Assembly: GCF_013385145.1 (NCBI RefSeq) | Contig: NZ_JABZEC010000008.1 | Location: 1 to 52,327 of the forward strand | Length of the DNA stretch: 52,327 bases | Source of the DNA: Bombilactobacillus apium | GTDB taxonomy: Bacteria; Bacillota; Bacilli; Lactobacillales; Lactobacillaceae | Direction of reading: 5' to 3' | In this document: piece after piece, positions 45,086-52,327 of the stretch | Layout: every line of letters begins with the position of its first letter | Position numbering within the stretch: position 1 is the stretch's first letter | Translations under genes and position numbers: made by a program | The notes under the pieces: model-generated | Database searches by the model: none | Told to the model about the DNA's origin: nothing | What the model saw: only the letters and a program-made list of their open reading frames with translations

Positions 45086-45817
45086 ATGTCAGGACATTCA
45101 AAATGGCATAATATACAGGGACGTAAAAATGCCCAAGACGCAAAACGGGGCAAGATTTTCCAAAAATTGTCTCGGGAAATTTATATGGCAGCAAAGGGTG
45201 GTGATCCTGACCCCGCGAATAACGCCGCTCTTCGTTTGGTGATGGATAAGGCTCGAGCTGCTAACATGCCTAAGGATAATATTAAACGGGCGATTGAAAA
45301 AGCTTCTGGTGCCGGTGGGGAAAACTATGAAGAAATAACTTATGAAGGTTATGCTCCCGGCGGAGTTGCTGTTTTAGTTAATACCCTCACTGATAATAAG
45401 AATCGGACCGCAACCTCAGTACGGGTAGCTATTACTCGTAATGGTGGCAGTATGGGTTCTGCTGGTTCAGTTGCCTACTTATTTGACCGCAAAGGTTACT
45501 TAGTAATCGATCGGTCAACAACTGAGGCGGATGAAGACAAGATGTTGGAAGATCTAATGGAAGCTGGCGCTGACGATTTAGAAACTTCTGATGAAGCTTA
45601 CGAAATTTATACTGAAGCTAAAGAGTTTACCAGTGTCCGGGATGCTTTGGAAGCCATGGGTTATCAATTAGCTAATGCCGAATTAACCATGATTCCTAAG
45701 AATACAGTTCCGGTTCCTGAAGATAAGCGGGAACAATTTGAACATATGATTGCTCAATTGGAAGATGACGAAGATGTTTCCGAAGTTTTCACCGCTGCTG
45801 CTGATTTTGAAGCTTAA
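45086..45817 (+). CDS. yebC: YebC/PmpR-family protein
   Basis: A 243-residue YebC-family protein, starting [20 protein letters not shown] like the whole family, with the central [22 protein letters not shown] and [17 protein letters not shown]. The family has been described as DNA-binding transcription regulators and, more recently, as helpers of translation through proline-rich stretches. AGAAGGAG precedes the ATG. It is a single-gene unit between its own promoter and terminator. Confidence 0.95.
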   Translation: MSGHSKWHNIQGRKNAQDAKRGKIFQKLSREIYMAAKGGDPDPANNAALRLVMDKARAANMPKDNIKRAIEKASGAGGENYEEITYEGYAPGGVAVLVNTLTDNKNRTATSVRVAITRNGGSMGSAGSVAYLFDRKGYLVIDRSTTEADEDKMLEDLMEAGADDLETSDEAYEIYTEAKEFTSVRDALEAMGYQLANAELTMIPKNTVPVPEDKREQFEHMIAQLEDDEDVSEVFTAAADFEA

Positions 45818-45840
45818 AAATTAAATTTAAATTTTTAGAT

Positions 45841-45874
45841 AAAAACTCTCCTTTTAAAAAGGGGAGTTTTTTTG
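45841..45874 (+). terminator. Terminator after yebC
   Basis: AAAAACTCTCCTTTT pairs with the GGGGAGTTTTT arm, followed by a T run. Confidence 0.92.
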
Positions 45875-45915
45875 TTTTTAGGGTAGTTTAAAAGTGAAGG
45901 GAGGATTTAGGTGCT

Positions 45916-46887
45916 ATGCAAGCAGAAGATTATGTCCAGCAATTATTAACTTTCGCCTGTCGACGGCAGGTGACAGATATTTTTTTCTTACCCCAGCAAC
46001 AACAAACAGTGATTAAGATGCGGGAAATGGATGGTCTCCATATTTATCAAATAGTCCCGGCGGCCTTTGTCGAAGGCGTAATGAACTATTTAAAATTTAC
46101 TTCCAATATGGATATTAGCGAACATCGTCGTCCCCAGGTAGGAGCTCGACCCTTTATTTTTGAAGGTCAAGAGGTTAATCTGCGGCTGTCATCTTTAGGA
46201 GATTTTGCCAATCGAGAATCATTAGTTGTTCGTCTCCTCTATCCATTACGAAGGGAGATAGATTCCGAATTGCAGGTTAAGCTCTGGCAATCTCTCATGC
46301 AACAACATGGGTTAATTTTATTTAGTGGACCCACGGGCTCGGGGAAAACAACGGCCATGTATCAGTTGGTTAAAAGTTATAGTAGTGGAAAAGTTGTTTT
46401 AACCATTGAAGATCCCGTTGAAGTAATTGAGTCCGAATTTTTACAGATTCAAGTGAATCATCAGGCCCAGATGGGCTATGCGGATTTAATTAAAACTTCT
46501 TTACGCCACCGACCGGATGTTTTAATTCTGGGGGAAATTCGGGATGAAGAAACCGCGAGAATGGCGATTCGGGCCGCCTTAAGTGGTCATTTGGTTTTGT
46601 CAACAGTTCATGCGCGCAATAAATATGCAGTCGTGGGACGAATGATGGAACTAGGGGTAAACCAGTCAGAATTAGCGGCCGTCGTGACTTGTATTGTTTA
46701 TCAAAGATTAATTTTACAAACGACGCAACAAATTAAAGTTTACCGAGATCTCTTGACAACTGAACGTTTATTAACCGCGATTAAGATTCCGCAAAGTAAT
46801 TTCTGGGATTGGCAAAATCTATTACAAGATGATGTCCAGAAAGGATTACTGAATGAAAAAACTTATCAACAATTTTGCGGTGGTTAA
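45916..46887 (+). CDS. comGA: Competence pseudopilus ATPase ComGA
   Basis: A 323-residue type II/IV secretion ATPase that powers the competence pseudopilus in DNA uptake. Walker A is GPTGSGKTT (138-146), the Asp box EDPVEVIE follows, and Walker B is LILGEIRDEETA with the His box HLVLSTVHA. It lacks the long N-terminal domain of PilB, as usual for ComGA. GGGAGG lies about 12 bases before the ATG. It starts the comG operon and its end overlaps comGB by 35 bases. I found no competence sigma-factor box upstream. Confidence 0.95.
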   Translation: MQAEDYVQQLLTFACRRQVTDIFFLPQQQQTVIKMREMDGLHIYQIVPAAFVEGVMNYLKFTSNMDISEHRRPQVGARPFIFEGQEVNLRLSSLGDFANRESLVVRLLYPLRREIDSELQVKLWQSLMQQHGLILFSGPTGSGKTTAMYQLVKSYSSGKVVLTIEDPVEVIESEFLQIQVNHQAQMGYADLIKTSLRHRPDVLILGEIRDEETARMAIRAALSGHLVLSTVHARNKYAVVGRMMELGVNQSELAAVVTCIVYQRLILQTTQQIKVYRDLLTTERLLTAIKIPQSNFWDWQNLLQDDVQKGLLNEKTYQQFCGG

Positions 46888-47854
46888 ACTTTCCCGCCGG
46901 CAGCAACCGTTTTTCTTAGATACATTGGCCAAATTACTACAAAATGGTTTTGCTTTAGAAGTAGCCTTGAAAACCTTAGAACTTTTGCTTCCCCAACAAA
47001 AGAGTGTTCTAGAACAGGTCCAAAAGCGACTTCAAGCTGGAGCAAGCTTAGATCTGGCTCTTTTGCCCACTGGAATTTCGGCGACAATTATCAGTCAGTT
47101 AGCAATTGCAGATGTGCACGGAAATTTACAGCAATGTCTGCAAGAAAATGTGCAAACTTTATTGGTTCGGCAAAAGAATCGTCATCAAATCGGAAATCTT
47201 TTAACCTATCCCTTATTTCTATTGGGGAGTCTAGGAACTTTGCTGCTTTTTTTGAGATTCGAAATGGCGGAACAATTACCCCGTTGGCATTGGACAGCGA
47301 ACCAATTATGGATTTTGACTGCTATTGGGGGCTGTCTAGGTCTTCTAGTAATTATTCAAAGTTGCTGGTGGTGGCGCGCCACTACTTTACAGCGAGCCCT
47401 TCAAAAGACCCATTGGCCATTTGTTGGACCAATTTATCAAAATTATTTTCACTCCGTCATCTTGAGTGGCTTAGCCACCTTTTTAAAAAGCGGTCTCTCT
47501 TTACAAGAAGTCTTGCAGGCCAGCCAAGGATTGCCGCAGGCATCTTTACAACAACAATTAGCTGCTGAAATTCAACAACAACTACTTCAAGGACAATCTT
47601 TAACCCAGATTGTTCGCCGGCAACGACTTTTATCTAAAGAAATTAATGTTGCCCTTGGTTTGGGTCATACTCAGTTACAGTTAGCGGCTGAATTTCAGAC
47701 TTTAGGGCAGATTAAGCATGATCGTTTACAGCAGCAATTGCAAAATTTAATTAACCTAATTCAACCTTGTTTATTTATTATTGTGGCGGGAGTTATCTTT
47801 GGGACTTATTTGAGTATTCTCTTGCCTATTTATCAAATGATGAAAGGACTTTAA
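46853..47854 (+). CDS. comGB: Competence pseudopilus membrane protein ComGB
   Basis: A 333-residue polytopic membrane protein of the GspF/PilC family forming the inner-membrane platform of the pseudopilus. Two T2SSF domains are visible, each with a helical part and membrane helices (LLTYPLFLLGSLGTLLLFL; LWILTAIGGCLGLLVII; CLFIIVAGVIFGTYLSILLPIY at the end). The start lies inside comGA. An earlier in-frame start position within the overlap cannot be excluded. comGC follows after two bases. Confidence 0.92.
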   Translation: MKKLINNFAVVKLSRRQQPFFLDTLAKLLQNGFALEVALKTLELLLPQQKSVLEQVQKRLQAGASLDLALLPTGISATIISQLAIADVHGNLQQCLQENVQTLLVRQKNRHQIGNLLTYPLFLLGSLGTLLLFLRFEMAEQLPRWHWTANQLWILTAIGGCLGLLVIIQSCWWWRATTLQRALQKTHWPFVGPIYQNYFHSVILSGLATFLKSGLSLQEVLQASQGLPQASLQQQLAAEIQQQLLQGQSLTQIVRRQRLLSKEINVALGLGHTQLQLAAEFQTLGQIKHDRLQQQLQNLINLIQPCLFIIVAGVIFGTYLSILLPIYQMMKGL

Positions 47855-47856
47855 AA

Positions 47857-48162
47857 ATGAACTTTAAAACGAAACATTCAGCTTTTACCTTGATTGAAAT
47901 GGTCATTGTTTTATTCATTATTTCCCTTTTGATGTTGATTATTATTCCTAATATTAACCAACAGAAGAAAGCGGCCCGTTCGAAGACCGATAATGCTTTT
48001 AAAACTACTTTGCAAACTCAAGTTAATATGTACGATGGTAGTAACCCGACCTGGGATGCGCTAGCCAAGGATAAGTATCTTTCCAATTCTCAATTAAAAA
48101 AGGCGACAAGTGATGGTTATACAATTAATGATGGCGTGGTTGAAGGTCCCGCGGCAAAGTAG
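47857..48162 (+). CDS. comGC: Major pseudopilin ComGC
   Basis: A 101-residue major competence pseudopilin. The prepilin cleavage site is SA^FTLIEMVIVLFIISLLM, with a short basic leader (MNFKTKHSA) and the Glu at position +5 of the mature protein. Cleavage would be by ComC/PilD peptidase encoded elsewhere. The ATG at 47857 has AAAGGAC at suitable distance. An Ala rather than Gly before the cleavage site is common in lactobacilli. Confidence 0.95.
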   Translation: MNFKTKHSAFTLIEMVIVLFIISLLMLIIIPNINQQKKAARSKTDNAFKTTLQTQVNMYDGSNPTWDALAKDKYLSNSQLKKATSDGYTINDGVVEGPAAK

Positions 48163-48163
48163 G

Positions 48164-48586
48164 ATGGGGGCTTTTACCTTAGTCGAAGCTGTAATTACCT
48201 TGAGCTTGATTTGTGGAATCTTATTGATTCCGGGGATTAATTATCAACGGCAACTAGAAATACAGCAAGAAAAGATTGCTTTGGCTAATTTTGAAAGTAA
48301 CTGGAATAGTACGGTAAAAGCGGCCTATTTAAATCATAGCTTGGTAATCGTTCAGGTTAATAATAGTCAGCATGATATTTTATTTCGAGTTTTCTCCCAG
48401 CAAATTCAAAGTTATCACCAACATTTACCGCAGTCCTTGGCTTGTTATAGTAAGAAAGTTTTGATCAAGATTAAACCTAATTCAGTTCAGCCACAAACGA
48501 TTCGTTTCTACTCAAAATTAACTGGAAACAATTATTATTATCGAATTCAAATGAAGTGGGGGCGCTTACTTGTTCAAAAAAGTTAA
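48164..48586 (+). CDS. comGD: Minor pseudopilin ComGD
   Basis: A 140-residue minor pseudopilin with prepilin motif GAFTLVEAVITLSLICGILLI at the N-terminus, then a soluble domain. From the ATG at 48164 the leader is only MGA, short for a prepilin; a TTG at 48140 (leader LKVPRQSRMGA) would give a normal basic leader overlapping comGC by 23 bases, and may be the true start. It ends overlapping comGE by 17 bases. Confidence 0.85.
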   Translation: MGAFTLVEAVITLSLICGILLIPGINYQRQLEIQQEKIALANFESNWNSTVKAAYLNHSLVIVQVNNSQHDILFRVFSQQIQSYHQHLPQSLACYSKKVLIKIKPNSVQPQTIRFYSKLTGNNYYYRIQMKWGRLLVQKS

Positions 48587-48878
48587 AGCTATTTTATTGT
48601 TGGACAGTATGCTCGGCTTCTTTCTAACTTTACAAACCCTAACCTTAATTCCCCTAACGGTTGTCCCCACACAGCAAAAGTTGCGGCAGGTGCAAGTTCG
48701 GACGGAATTAAAAGTGGCACTCTGGCAGAAATTGCAGCTACCACAACTTCAGAGTATCAGGTTAAATAGTAAGCTTTATTATTTCAAACAGCGAGGTTCG
48801 ATTTTTGAAATTAGTCAGGGTCAAAATCACTTGGAATATGATTCACAAGGCCAAAAATTCCGCTTTTCTCCTCAGTGA
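48570..48878 (+). CDS. comGE: ComGE-like minor pseudopilin
   Basis: A 102-residue protein with a short basic leader (MFKKVKA) and hydrophobic helix ILLLDSMLGFFLTLQTLTLI carrying an Asp in place of the usual Glu of the prepilin motif, as seen in ComGE-type proteins. The start is TTG, with a GGGGGCG site upstream. Assignment rests on position between comGD and comGF and on the N-terminal helix. Confidence 0.75.
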   Translation: MFKKVKAILLLDSMLGFFLTLQTLTLIPLTVVPTQQKLRQVQVRTELKVALWQKLQLPQLQSIRLNSKLYYFKQRGSIFEISQGQNHLEYDSQGQKFRFSPQ

Positions 48879-49284
48879 GTTACTTGTTTCCTTATTTATT
48901 CTGAGCTTAACGGTAAGTTTAACCTTGATTTTGGCGCGAAATTATCAACAACAAAAGAACGGATTATGGCAAGAAACCAGTAGTGAATCAACGGCTATGT
49001 TGCAGTTAGAAGACATGTTTCGCGGAGCAGAGTTAAAGCAGGTAACTAGTAATGATGTGGCTTTTGTAACTTCAGCTAATTATAAATATCCGCGAAAATT
49101 GTATCATTTAAATATTTATCAAGATATGTTACGAGTTACGGGAGCTAGTGAAGGACATATGCCTTTATTAGTTCACCAAAAATCATTACAAATCAAGCTT
49201 CAACAAGAAACAGTTCATTTATTAGTTGTCGATCATCTGTCGCGAAAGTGGGAATATTATTTTGTCTTTAAGAAAAGTTCATAG
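48805..49284 (+). CDS. comGF: Minor pseudopilin ComGF
   Basis: A protein of up to 159 residues with the prepilin-like segment KNSAFLLSELLVSLFILSLTVSLTLIL and a soluble domain containing LQLEDMFRGAEL and the closing RKWEYYFVFKK, as in ComGF. A TTG at 48805 has GAGG eight bases upstream and gives a 19-residue leader; an ATG at 48838 gives a shorter leader without a clear site. The gene overlaps comGE. Confidence 0.82.
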   Translation: MKLVRVKITWNMIHKAKNSAFLLSELLVSLFILSLTVSLTLILARNYQQQKNGLWQETSSESTAMLQLEDMFRGAELKQVTSNDVAFVTSANYKYPRKLYHLNIYQDMLRVTGASEGHMPLLVHQKSLQIKLQQETVHLLVVDHLSRKWEYYFVFKKSS

Positions 49285-49447
49285 CGCTTTTACCACCTTA
49301 CTAGCTTTATTGATCTTAAATCTAGAGTCCCTACTGCTGCTGGTTTATTTGAATTACGAAAGCCAAGAAATCAAAAATCAGCAGCAGTTGGAGCAAATCT
49401 ATACGCAAAAAATATTAGACTTTGCTAAATCCCGTAAATTTAGTTAA
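49262..49447 (+). CDS. comGG: ComGG-like small pseudopilin
   Basis: A 61-residue protein from a TTG start, with leader MSLRKVHSA, hydrophobic helix FTTLLALLILNLESLLLLVYL and a short hydrophilic tail. It takes the position of comGG, but it is about half the length of Bacillus ComGG and lacks a soluble domain. It overlaps the end of comGF by 23 bases. Either it is a reduced ComGG or a truncated one. Confidence 0.65.
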   Translation: MSLRKVHSAFTTLLALLILNLESLLLLVYLNYESQEIKNQQQLEQIYTQKILDFAKSRKFS

Positions 49448-49486
49448 CATAGAAACTGGAAGAATATAGCTAAGGGATGAAAATAA

Positions 49487-50521
49487 ATGACGCGACAACC
49501 CAAACTTGATCAAGTATTCCAGTTTATTGATCAAACAACAGTCCAATTACAAAAAATTTTACGGGTCTCTTATCATGAAGCCCTCTCGGAAAATATTTTA
49601 AATATCTTACAACAAAAGACCTATGTAGAAGATGATTTTCCGACGCCAGAACAAGTAGCCCAATTAGATAAGGAATATCAAACTCTGACTTTACAAGATT
49701 ATCCGCTAACTGTGGTTAAACAAGCTGTGGAATTAGCGATCGTTAAAGCCCAAAAAGTCGATCAAACGGAAGTTAATTTATTAATGACTCCAGATGCCAT
49801 CGGCGTGATCACGGCTTTAATTGTCGCGGAGATTTTTCCTCAGAAAACTAGAAAACCTTTAAAAGTTGTTGACCCTTGTATGGGGAGTGGTAATCTATTG
49901 TTGACGGTTGCGCAACAACTGCAGACCAGCACTGATTTAACTTTCAATCTCACGGGTCTTGATAATAATGATAGCTTGTTAGCTCTGGCAACAGCCTATA
50001 TGCAAGCTATTCAGCAACCCGTAGACTTGTATCAACAAGATGCAGTAGCTTACTGGTTGCAACATGATTATGATTTAGCTCTGGCTGATTTACCGGTGGG
50101 TTATTATCCGGTAGATGAAAATGTCGTGAATTTTAAGACTCGAGCAGAAGAAGGTCACTCTTATGCCCATCATTTAATTATTGAGCAAACCATGAAAAAT
50201 ATCCGTCCAGGTGGAATCGGTCTATTTGTAGTTCCCGCTCAGGTTTTTCAGACAGAGCAGGCTCCGATTCTAGCAAAATGGATGGTGGAATCGGTTTACT
50301 TACAAGCTGTTTTAAGTTTACCGAGTTCTTTATTTACAAGTGCCGCAGCTACAAAGTCAATTATTGTCTTGCAACGGCACGGAGAGCAGGCTCAACAAGC
50401 TCCCGAAGTTTTAATAGGTGAGATTGATGATCTAAATAAATCAACTAGTTTGGTAACCTTAAGAAATCAATTGCGTGATTGGAGCCAGAAAACATTTAAT
50501 TGGGGGACAAATAATGACTAA
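49487..50521 (+). CDS. Class I SAM-dependent methyltransferase, YtxK-like
   Basis: A 344-residue protein resembling N6-adenine DNA methyltransferases. The AdoMet motif is VVDPCMGSGNLL (D129-N136 region) and the catalytic position reads ADLPVGYYP, where D201-L-P replaces the N-P-P-Y of true adenine methyltransferases. The N-terminal helical part and the C-terminal SIIVLQR strand also fit. Members regularly sit between the comG operon and ackA (ytxK in Bacillus); the substrate is unknown. There is no restriction partner. Its last eight bases overlap ackA. Confidence 0.88.
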   Translation: MTRQPKLDQVFQFIDQTTVQLQKILRVSYHEALSENILNILQQKTYVEDDFPTPEQVAQLDKEYQTLTLQDYPLTVVKQAVELAIVKAQKVDQTEVNLLMTPDAIGVITALIVAEIFPQKTRKPLKVVDPCMGSGNLLLTVAQQLQTSTDLTFNLTGLDNNDSLLALATAYMQAIQQPVDLYQQDAVAYWLQHDYDLALADLPVGYYPVDENVVNFKTRAEEGHSYAHHLIIEQTMKNIRPGGIGLFVVPAQVFQTEQAPILAKWMVESVYLQAVLSLPSSLFTSAAATKSIIVLQRHGEQAQQAPEVLIGEIDDLNKSTSLVTLRNQLRDWSQKTFNWGTNND

Positions 50522-51704
50522 GAAGATTTTAGTAGTTAACTCTGGAAGCTCAACTTTGAAATTCAAGCTATTTGAACTGCCGGCTGAAAAAGTGCTTGCC
50601 AAGGGAATGGTTGATCGTTTAGGAATTGATCATTCAGTTTTTGAATTAAGTTATCAAGATCAAAAGAATAAAATTGAACAACCAATTAAAAGTCACGAAG
50701 AAGCCGTTAGCTTGCTAGTTGAACAATTAGTTAAATCAGGAATCATTAATGACATTCATGAATTGGCTGGGATTGGTCATCGAGTTGTTTCTGGCGGACC
50801 GTTCTTTAAAGATTCAGTAGTTCTTGATGAAACTAATTTGAATAAATTGGCTCAAATTGATGATTATGCTCCATTGCACAATCCTGCCGAGCGCAAAGGG
50901 ATTGGAGCCTTTGCCAAAATGTTACCAGATGTACCCCAAGTTGCCGTCTTTGATACAAGCTTCTATCAGAATCTTCCCAAGGTAAATCAAATTTATTCCA
51001 TTCCTAAAGAATATACGGAGAAGTTTTCCGCTCGACGTTATGGAGCTCATGGAACTAGCCATACCTATGTTACCCATCAAGCTGCTAAGTTCTTAGGGGT
51101 AGATTATGATCAATTAAGAATGATTAGTTTGCATATGGGGAGCGGTGTATCAATTACTGCAGTTCAAAACGGTCAAGCAATTGATACCTCAATGGGCTTT
51201 ACCCCGCTAGCCGGAGTGACAATGAGTTCACGGGCTGGAGATATTGATACGTCTTTGGTTGCTTTCTTAATGAATAAATTACAAATCAATGATATTAATG
51301 AAATGATCACGATTTTAAATAGTCAGTCAGGTTTGAAGGGGATTTCCGGTATTTCTCCAGATATGCGCGATTTGATTGCCGCTCGGGATACTAACCCAGA
51401 TGCTCAATTGGCAATTGAAGTTTTCGTAAATCGGTTAATTAAATATGTCGGTAGTTATCTCACAGAAATGGCGGGAGTAGATGTCATGATCTTTACCGCT
51501 GGAATGGGTGAAAATAATCCGGCAATTCGCAAATCGGTTATGGAGCACTTTGCCTTCTTAGGAATGAAGGTTGACGACCAAGCAAATGAAAATGGCCACG
51601 GAGCTCGTAAGATTACGACTGCTGATTCTAAAATCACTGCTTTAGTTATTCCGACGGATGAGGAATTAGTCATTGCTCACGAATTCGAACGGTTAGTTAA
51701 GTAG
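50514..51704 (+). CDS. ackA: Acetate kinase
   Basis: A 396-residue enzyme that makes ATP and acetate from acetyl phosphate. Motifs are VNSGSSTLKFKLFEL at the N-terminus, GIGHRVVSGGP, VAVFDTSFY, RYGAHGTSH, HMGSGVS and MIFTAGMGENNPAIR. The ATG at 50514 is chosen because GGGGGA lies upstream and the protein begins TKKILVVNSGSS; an upstream in-frame start would overlap the methyltransferase further. It completes the pathway begun by pta. Confidence 0.97.
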   Translation: MTKKILVVNSGSSTLKFKLFELPAEKVLAKGMVDRLGIDHSVFELSYQDQKNKIEQPIKSHEEAVSLLVEQLVKSGIINDIHELAGIGHRVVSGGPFFKDSVVLDETNLNKLAQIDDYAPLHNPAERKGIGAFAKMLPDVPQVAVFDTSFYQNLPKVNQIYSIPKEYTEKFSARRYGAHGTSHTYVTHQAAKFLGVDYDQLRMISLHMGSGVSITAVQNGQAIDTSMGFTPLAGVTMSSRAGDIDTSLVAFLMNKLQINDINEMITILNSQSGLKGISGISPDMRDLIAARDTNPDAQLAIEVFVNRLIKYVGSYLTEMAGVDVMIFTAGMGENNPAIRKSVMEHFAFLGMKVDDQANENGHGARKITTADSKITALVIPTDEELVIAHEFERLVK

Positions 51705-51723
51705 TTTTATTTCTATAATATTT

Positions 51724-51758
51724 AGTGTTGGTGGAGAAATTCTACCAGCACTTTTTTC
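51724..51758 (+). terminator. Terminator after ackA
   Basis: AGTGTTGGTGGA pairs with TTCTACCAGCACT around a short loop, followed by six T. Confidence 0.88.
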
Positions 51759-52062
51759 TTACAGCGATTTTTTGAGGCTAAAAAAGAATGCAGAATCCTC
51801 TCCCTTACAACCAAAGCAATTAAAAGTTGTTTTCTAGTCCAGATTTGATATGGTTGGTTCTGGAAATTAAATTAAGATAGATCTCGCTGTTTAATAGTGC
51901 TAATTGGTTTGATAAATCAATTAACCTTGAACACAATTTAAGCTGATCAGAAAAATATTTTTTGCCGTTTTTTTAATTCCCGACTTGGCGCTAGTAGATA
52001 AATGAAGAACAGAAAAATATTTTGCAATCGCCTAGATTTTTTATCAAAGGCAGATTACAAGT
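51759..52062. other. AT-rich stretch without a recognised gene
   Basis: No convincing coding region is seen. It is the flank of the IS30-family remnant; I could not identify a terminal inverted repeat. Confidence 0.5.
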
Positions 52063-52327
52063 TTAATCCGAACAGGCTCTAAAAACTTCAATGGCAGTTT
52101 GGTACTGGTGAATCTTTAACGGTCGATAATTAATCAATTCCAAGGCCTCAAGAACTTGATCATTACTGACTGTTTGAAATTTAGTTCCTTTCGGGAAAAA
52201 CCAACGTAATTTACGGTTGAAGTATTCATTGCTGCCACGTTCCCACGGTGAATAAGGATGGCAGAAGTAAAACTAAGCATCATATTCTGTCTCTAGGCCC
52301 TAATATCCAGAGAACCTCTTTACCTTG
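52063..52327 (-). pseudogene. IS30-family transposase remnant (C-terminal part)
   Basis: Minus-strand translation recovers the C-terminal part of an IS30-type DDE transposase: HPYSPWERGSNEYFNRKLRWF with the catalytic Glu of the DDE triad, FPKGTKF, and LELINYRPLKIHQYQTAIEVF up to a stop at 52063-52065. The frame is interrupted by a stop at 52273-52275 where the family normally has Asp, and another stop lies further upstream, so the element is inactive. The N-terminal part would lie beyond the window. Confidence 0.85.

Noticed and set aside
45875-45915. Competence sigma-factor box before comGA
   Set aside because: No TACGAATA-like element was seen in the short gap after the yebC terminator.
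47134-47568. A 144-codon open frame inside comGB
   Set aside because: It is an out-of-frame reading of comGB, which has the expected membrane domain pattern; no independent ribosome-binding site.

Overview
The window is a low-to-moderate GC Gram-positive chromosome segment that looks like a Lactobacillaceae (lactobacillus-type) core-genome region. The reasons are the gene orders rapZ-yvcK-whiA, cggR-gap-pgk-tpiA-eno, secG-esterase-rnr-smpB, cdaA-cdaR-glmM and comG-ytxK-ackA, tRNA genes without an encoded CCA, T-box leaders, and A^F-type prepilin sites. I do not commit to a species.

Layout. 1-2530: the 3' end of an rRNA operon (5S rRNA) followed by 26 tRNA genes and a strong terminator; the fMet-Asp-Phe block occurs twice as a perfect 242-bp repeat. 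2530-3600: a GGAGGCC repeat cluster and three very small minus-strand genes, two for membrane peptides. 3600-7490: a cupin gene behind a 19-bp-spacer (MerR-like) promoter, then a T-box-controlled oligopeptide-binding lipoprotein and an M38-type amidohydrolase. 7600-10530: rapZ-yvcK-whiA. 10540-11800: clpP (with a CIRCE-like operator) and an FMN reductase on the minus strand. 12097-12168: a lone tRNA-Arg(CCG). 12280-18000: the central glycolytic operon under a CggR operator. 18245-21951: exonuclease III and a large PLD-helicase protein. 22350-26810: secG, esterase, rnr, smpB and a TetR regulator. 27000-30280: a T-box with a clear AUG (methionine) specifier in front of a second peptide-binding protein, which has lost its lipobox cysteine, and tripeptidase pepT. 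30300-32660: a decayed ABC exporter plus TetR operon with its promoter and operator still intact. 32657-36818: LURP-like, HAD, ung, pta, tsaE and a DEDDh exonuclease. 36942-41130: murB, cdaA, cdaR, glmM. 41220-42394: an SPFH protein with an unusual ribbon-helix-helix/OB-domain partner. 42480-44411: glmS with two NagR-like sites. 44496-51760: vanZ, yebC, the comG pseudopilus/DNA-uptake operon, ytxK-like methyltransferase and ackA. 52063-52327: remnant of an IS30-family transposase running off the window.

How the genes work together. The window carries lower glycolysis with its sugar-responsive repressor, both genes of the acetate/acetyl-phosphate branch (pta and ackA, 15 kb apart), amino-sugar supply for the wall (glmS, glmM, murB) together with the c-di-AMP synthase module, two T-box-controlled peptide scavenging modules, and a DNA-uptake machine. 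Mobile DNA is scarce. Decay is limited to the ABC/TetR locus and the IS30 remnant. The strongest candidates for a second look are the paired T-box/peptide-binder/peptidase modules, the RHH-OB protein coupled to the SPFH protein, and the NagR-like sites flanking glmS.
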